Assembly: GCA_023146255.1 (NCBI GenBank)
Contig: JAGLCJ010000003.1
Coordinates: forward strand, 1 to 64,000
Direction of reading: 5' to 3'
DNA: 64,000 bases
Source: Alcanivoracaceae bacterium
Lineage (GTDB): Bacteria > Pseudomonadota > Gammaproteobacteria > Pseudomonadales > Alcanivoracaceae
The notes under the pieces are model-generated. The model was not told the origin of the DNA, ran no database searches, and was given only the letters and a program-made list of their open reading frames with translations. Both the position numbers and the translations under genes were made by a program. Positions 63,501-64,000 of the stretch are shown here, in pieces. The stretch's first letter is position 1, and each line of letters begins with the position of its first letter.

Positions 63501-64000
63501 ATGAGTGGCGAAACCCGACTGACCCGCACAAGCGATGGCTGGCTTGGCCGTTTTACGGCCATGGCCAGTCCTTGCGAAGTGCAGCTACGCGATGTCGGTC
63601 GTGCTGCCGCTGAGCAGGTGCTCAAGCAGGTGGCGACGGAAGCCTGGCGGGTTGAGCAGCGTTTCTCCCGTTATCGCGACGACAATATCGTTGCGGCCCT
63701 GCAGCGAGCCAATGGTGAGTGGCTGGCGGTGGATGAAGAGTTTGATCGTCTGCTCGATTATGCCGAGACCTGCTGGCAACTCAGTGATGGTCGCTTCGAC
63801 GTCACCTCCGGGGTGCTGCGCCGGGCCTGGCGATTTGACGGGTCCGACCGGATTCCGACAGCGGATCAGGTTGCCGCCCTGCTGCCACTGATTGGTTGGG
63901 ATCGGGTCGAGCGCCGTCCCGGGCAGGTGCGTTTGCCGGTCGGAATGGAGCTGGATCTTGGCGGCATTGGTAAGGAGTATGCGGTGGATCGGGCGTTGCT
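63501..64000 (+). CDS. apbE: ApbE-family FAD:protein FMN transferase (3' end outside window)
   Basis: Enzyme that transfers FMN from FAD to a Thr/Ser of extracytoplasmic proteins. I translated the frame from the ATG at 63501, 12 bases after the DUF3570 stop. It shows RFTAMASPCEVQL, EQRFSRYRDDN, SDGRFDVTSGVLRRAWRF and ELDLGGIGKEYAVDRA, typical ApbE blocks. About 166 residues are visible before the window ends. No signal peptide or lipobox is seen at the visible start, unusual as most ApbE proteins are exported lipoproteins. Confidence 0.9.
   Translation, partial: MSGETRLTRTSDGWLGRFTAMASPCEVQLRDVGRAAAEQVLKQVATEAWRVEQRFSRYRDDNIVAALQRANGEWLAVDEEFDRLLDYAETCWQLSDGRFDVTSGVLRRAWRFDGSDRIPTADQVAALLPLIGWDRVERRPGQVRLPVGMELDLGGIGKEYAVDRAL

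Overview
The window is a stretch of gammaproteobacterial chromosome with high GC, dense coding on both strands and no rRNA, tRNA, CRISPR array, prophage or insertion sequence that I could see. Most genes are housekeeping genes in orders typical of Gammaproteobacteria: rpsU-yqeY-dnaG-rpoD, tsaD divergent from rpsU, plsY divergent from folB-folK, lptD-surA-pdxA-rsmA-apaG-apaH, amgK-murU, trpEGDC, crp beside a yhfA-like gene, dusB-fis and accB-accC. REP-like palindromes, a class I haloalkane dehalogenase and an AmgK/MurU pair suggest a Pseudomonadales/Alcanivorax-like organism, but that is inference only.

Layout. 1-5838: the macromolecular synthesis genes (rpoD cut by the left edge) and tsaD. 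They are interrupted at 3354-3878 by a 525-bp non-coding block holding two long inverted-repeat elements of one family. 5835-9433: an accessory block between tsaD and plsY (REP pair, carboxymuconolactone-decarboxylase-like protein, GMC oxidoreductase, unknown protein, LysR regulator). 9442-14398: plsY, folB, folK, two DUF4124 envelope proteins, a pteridine-reductase-like SDR and cca. 14627-18939: EamA exporter, TetR/haloalkane dehalogenase pair with a palindromic operator, a probable Fur-controlled exported protein, nitronate monooxygenase and a small membrane protein. 18942-31123: DEAD-box helicase, DUF2058 protein with a beta-barrel, the lptD operon, amgK-murU and rpe.

31143-34924 is a second accessory block, lying between rpe and trpE (gamma-carbonic anhydrase, degenerate receiver protein, HxlR/old yellow enzyme pair, HigBA-type toxin-antitoxin). 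35132-43015: trpEGDC, murI, GST, crp, OsmC-family protein, VOC protein and speD. 43036-50202: a REP pair around a terminator, coq7, a Ycf46-like AAA+ ATPase coupled to an AraC regulator, a hybrid sensor protein whose kinase ATP site looks degenerate, and a two-domain cyclic-nucleotide-binding/rhodanese fusion overlapping it. 50280-59414: purD, purH, fis, dusB, a DUF3426 protein, prmA, accC, accB and aroQ.

59557-64000 is the most interesting part. dsbD is divergent from a TlpA-like thioredoxin, a tiny DUF4266 lipoprotein ending in a glycine-rich CGCN tail, a DUF3570 outer-membrane-type protein and an ApbE-type FMN transferase cut by the right edge. Two tandem CTTAA-type boxes sit in the shared promoter region. 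These genes look like one extracytoplasmic redox/cofactor system of unknown function. All calls rest on reading the sequence and recalled family knowledge; no searches were run.
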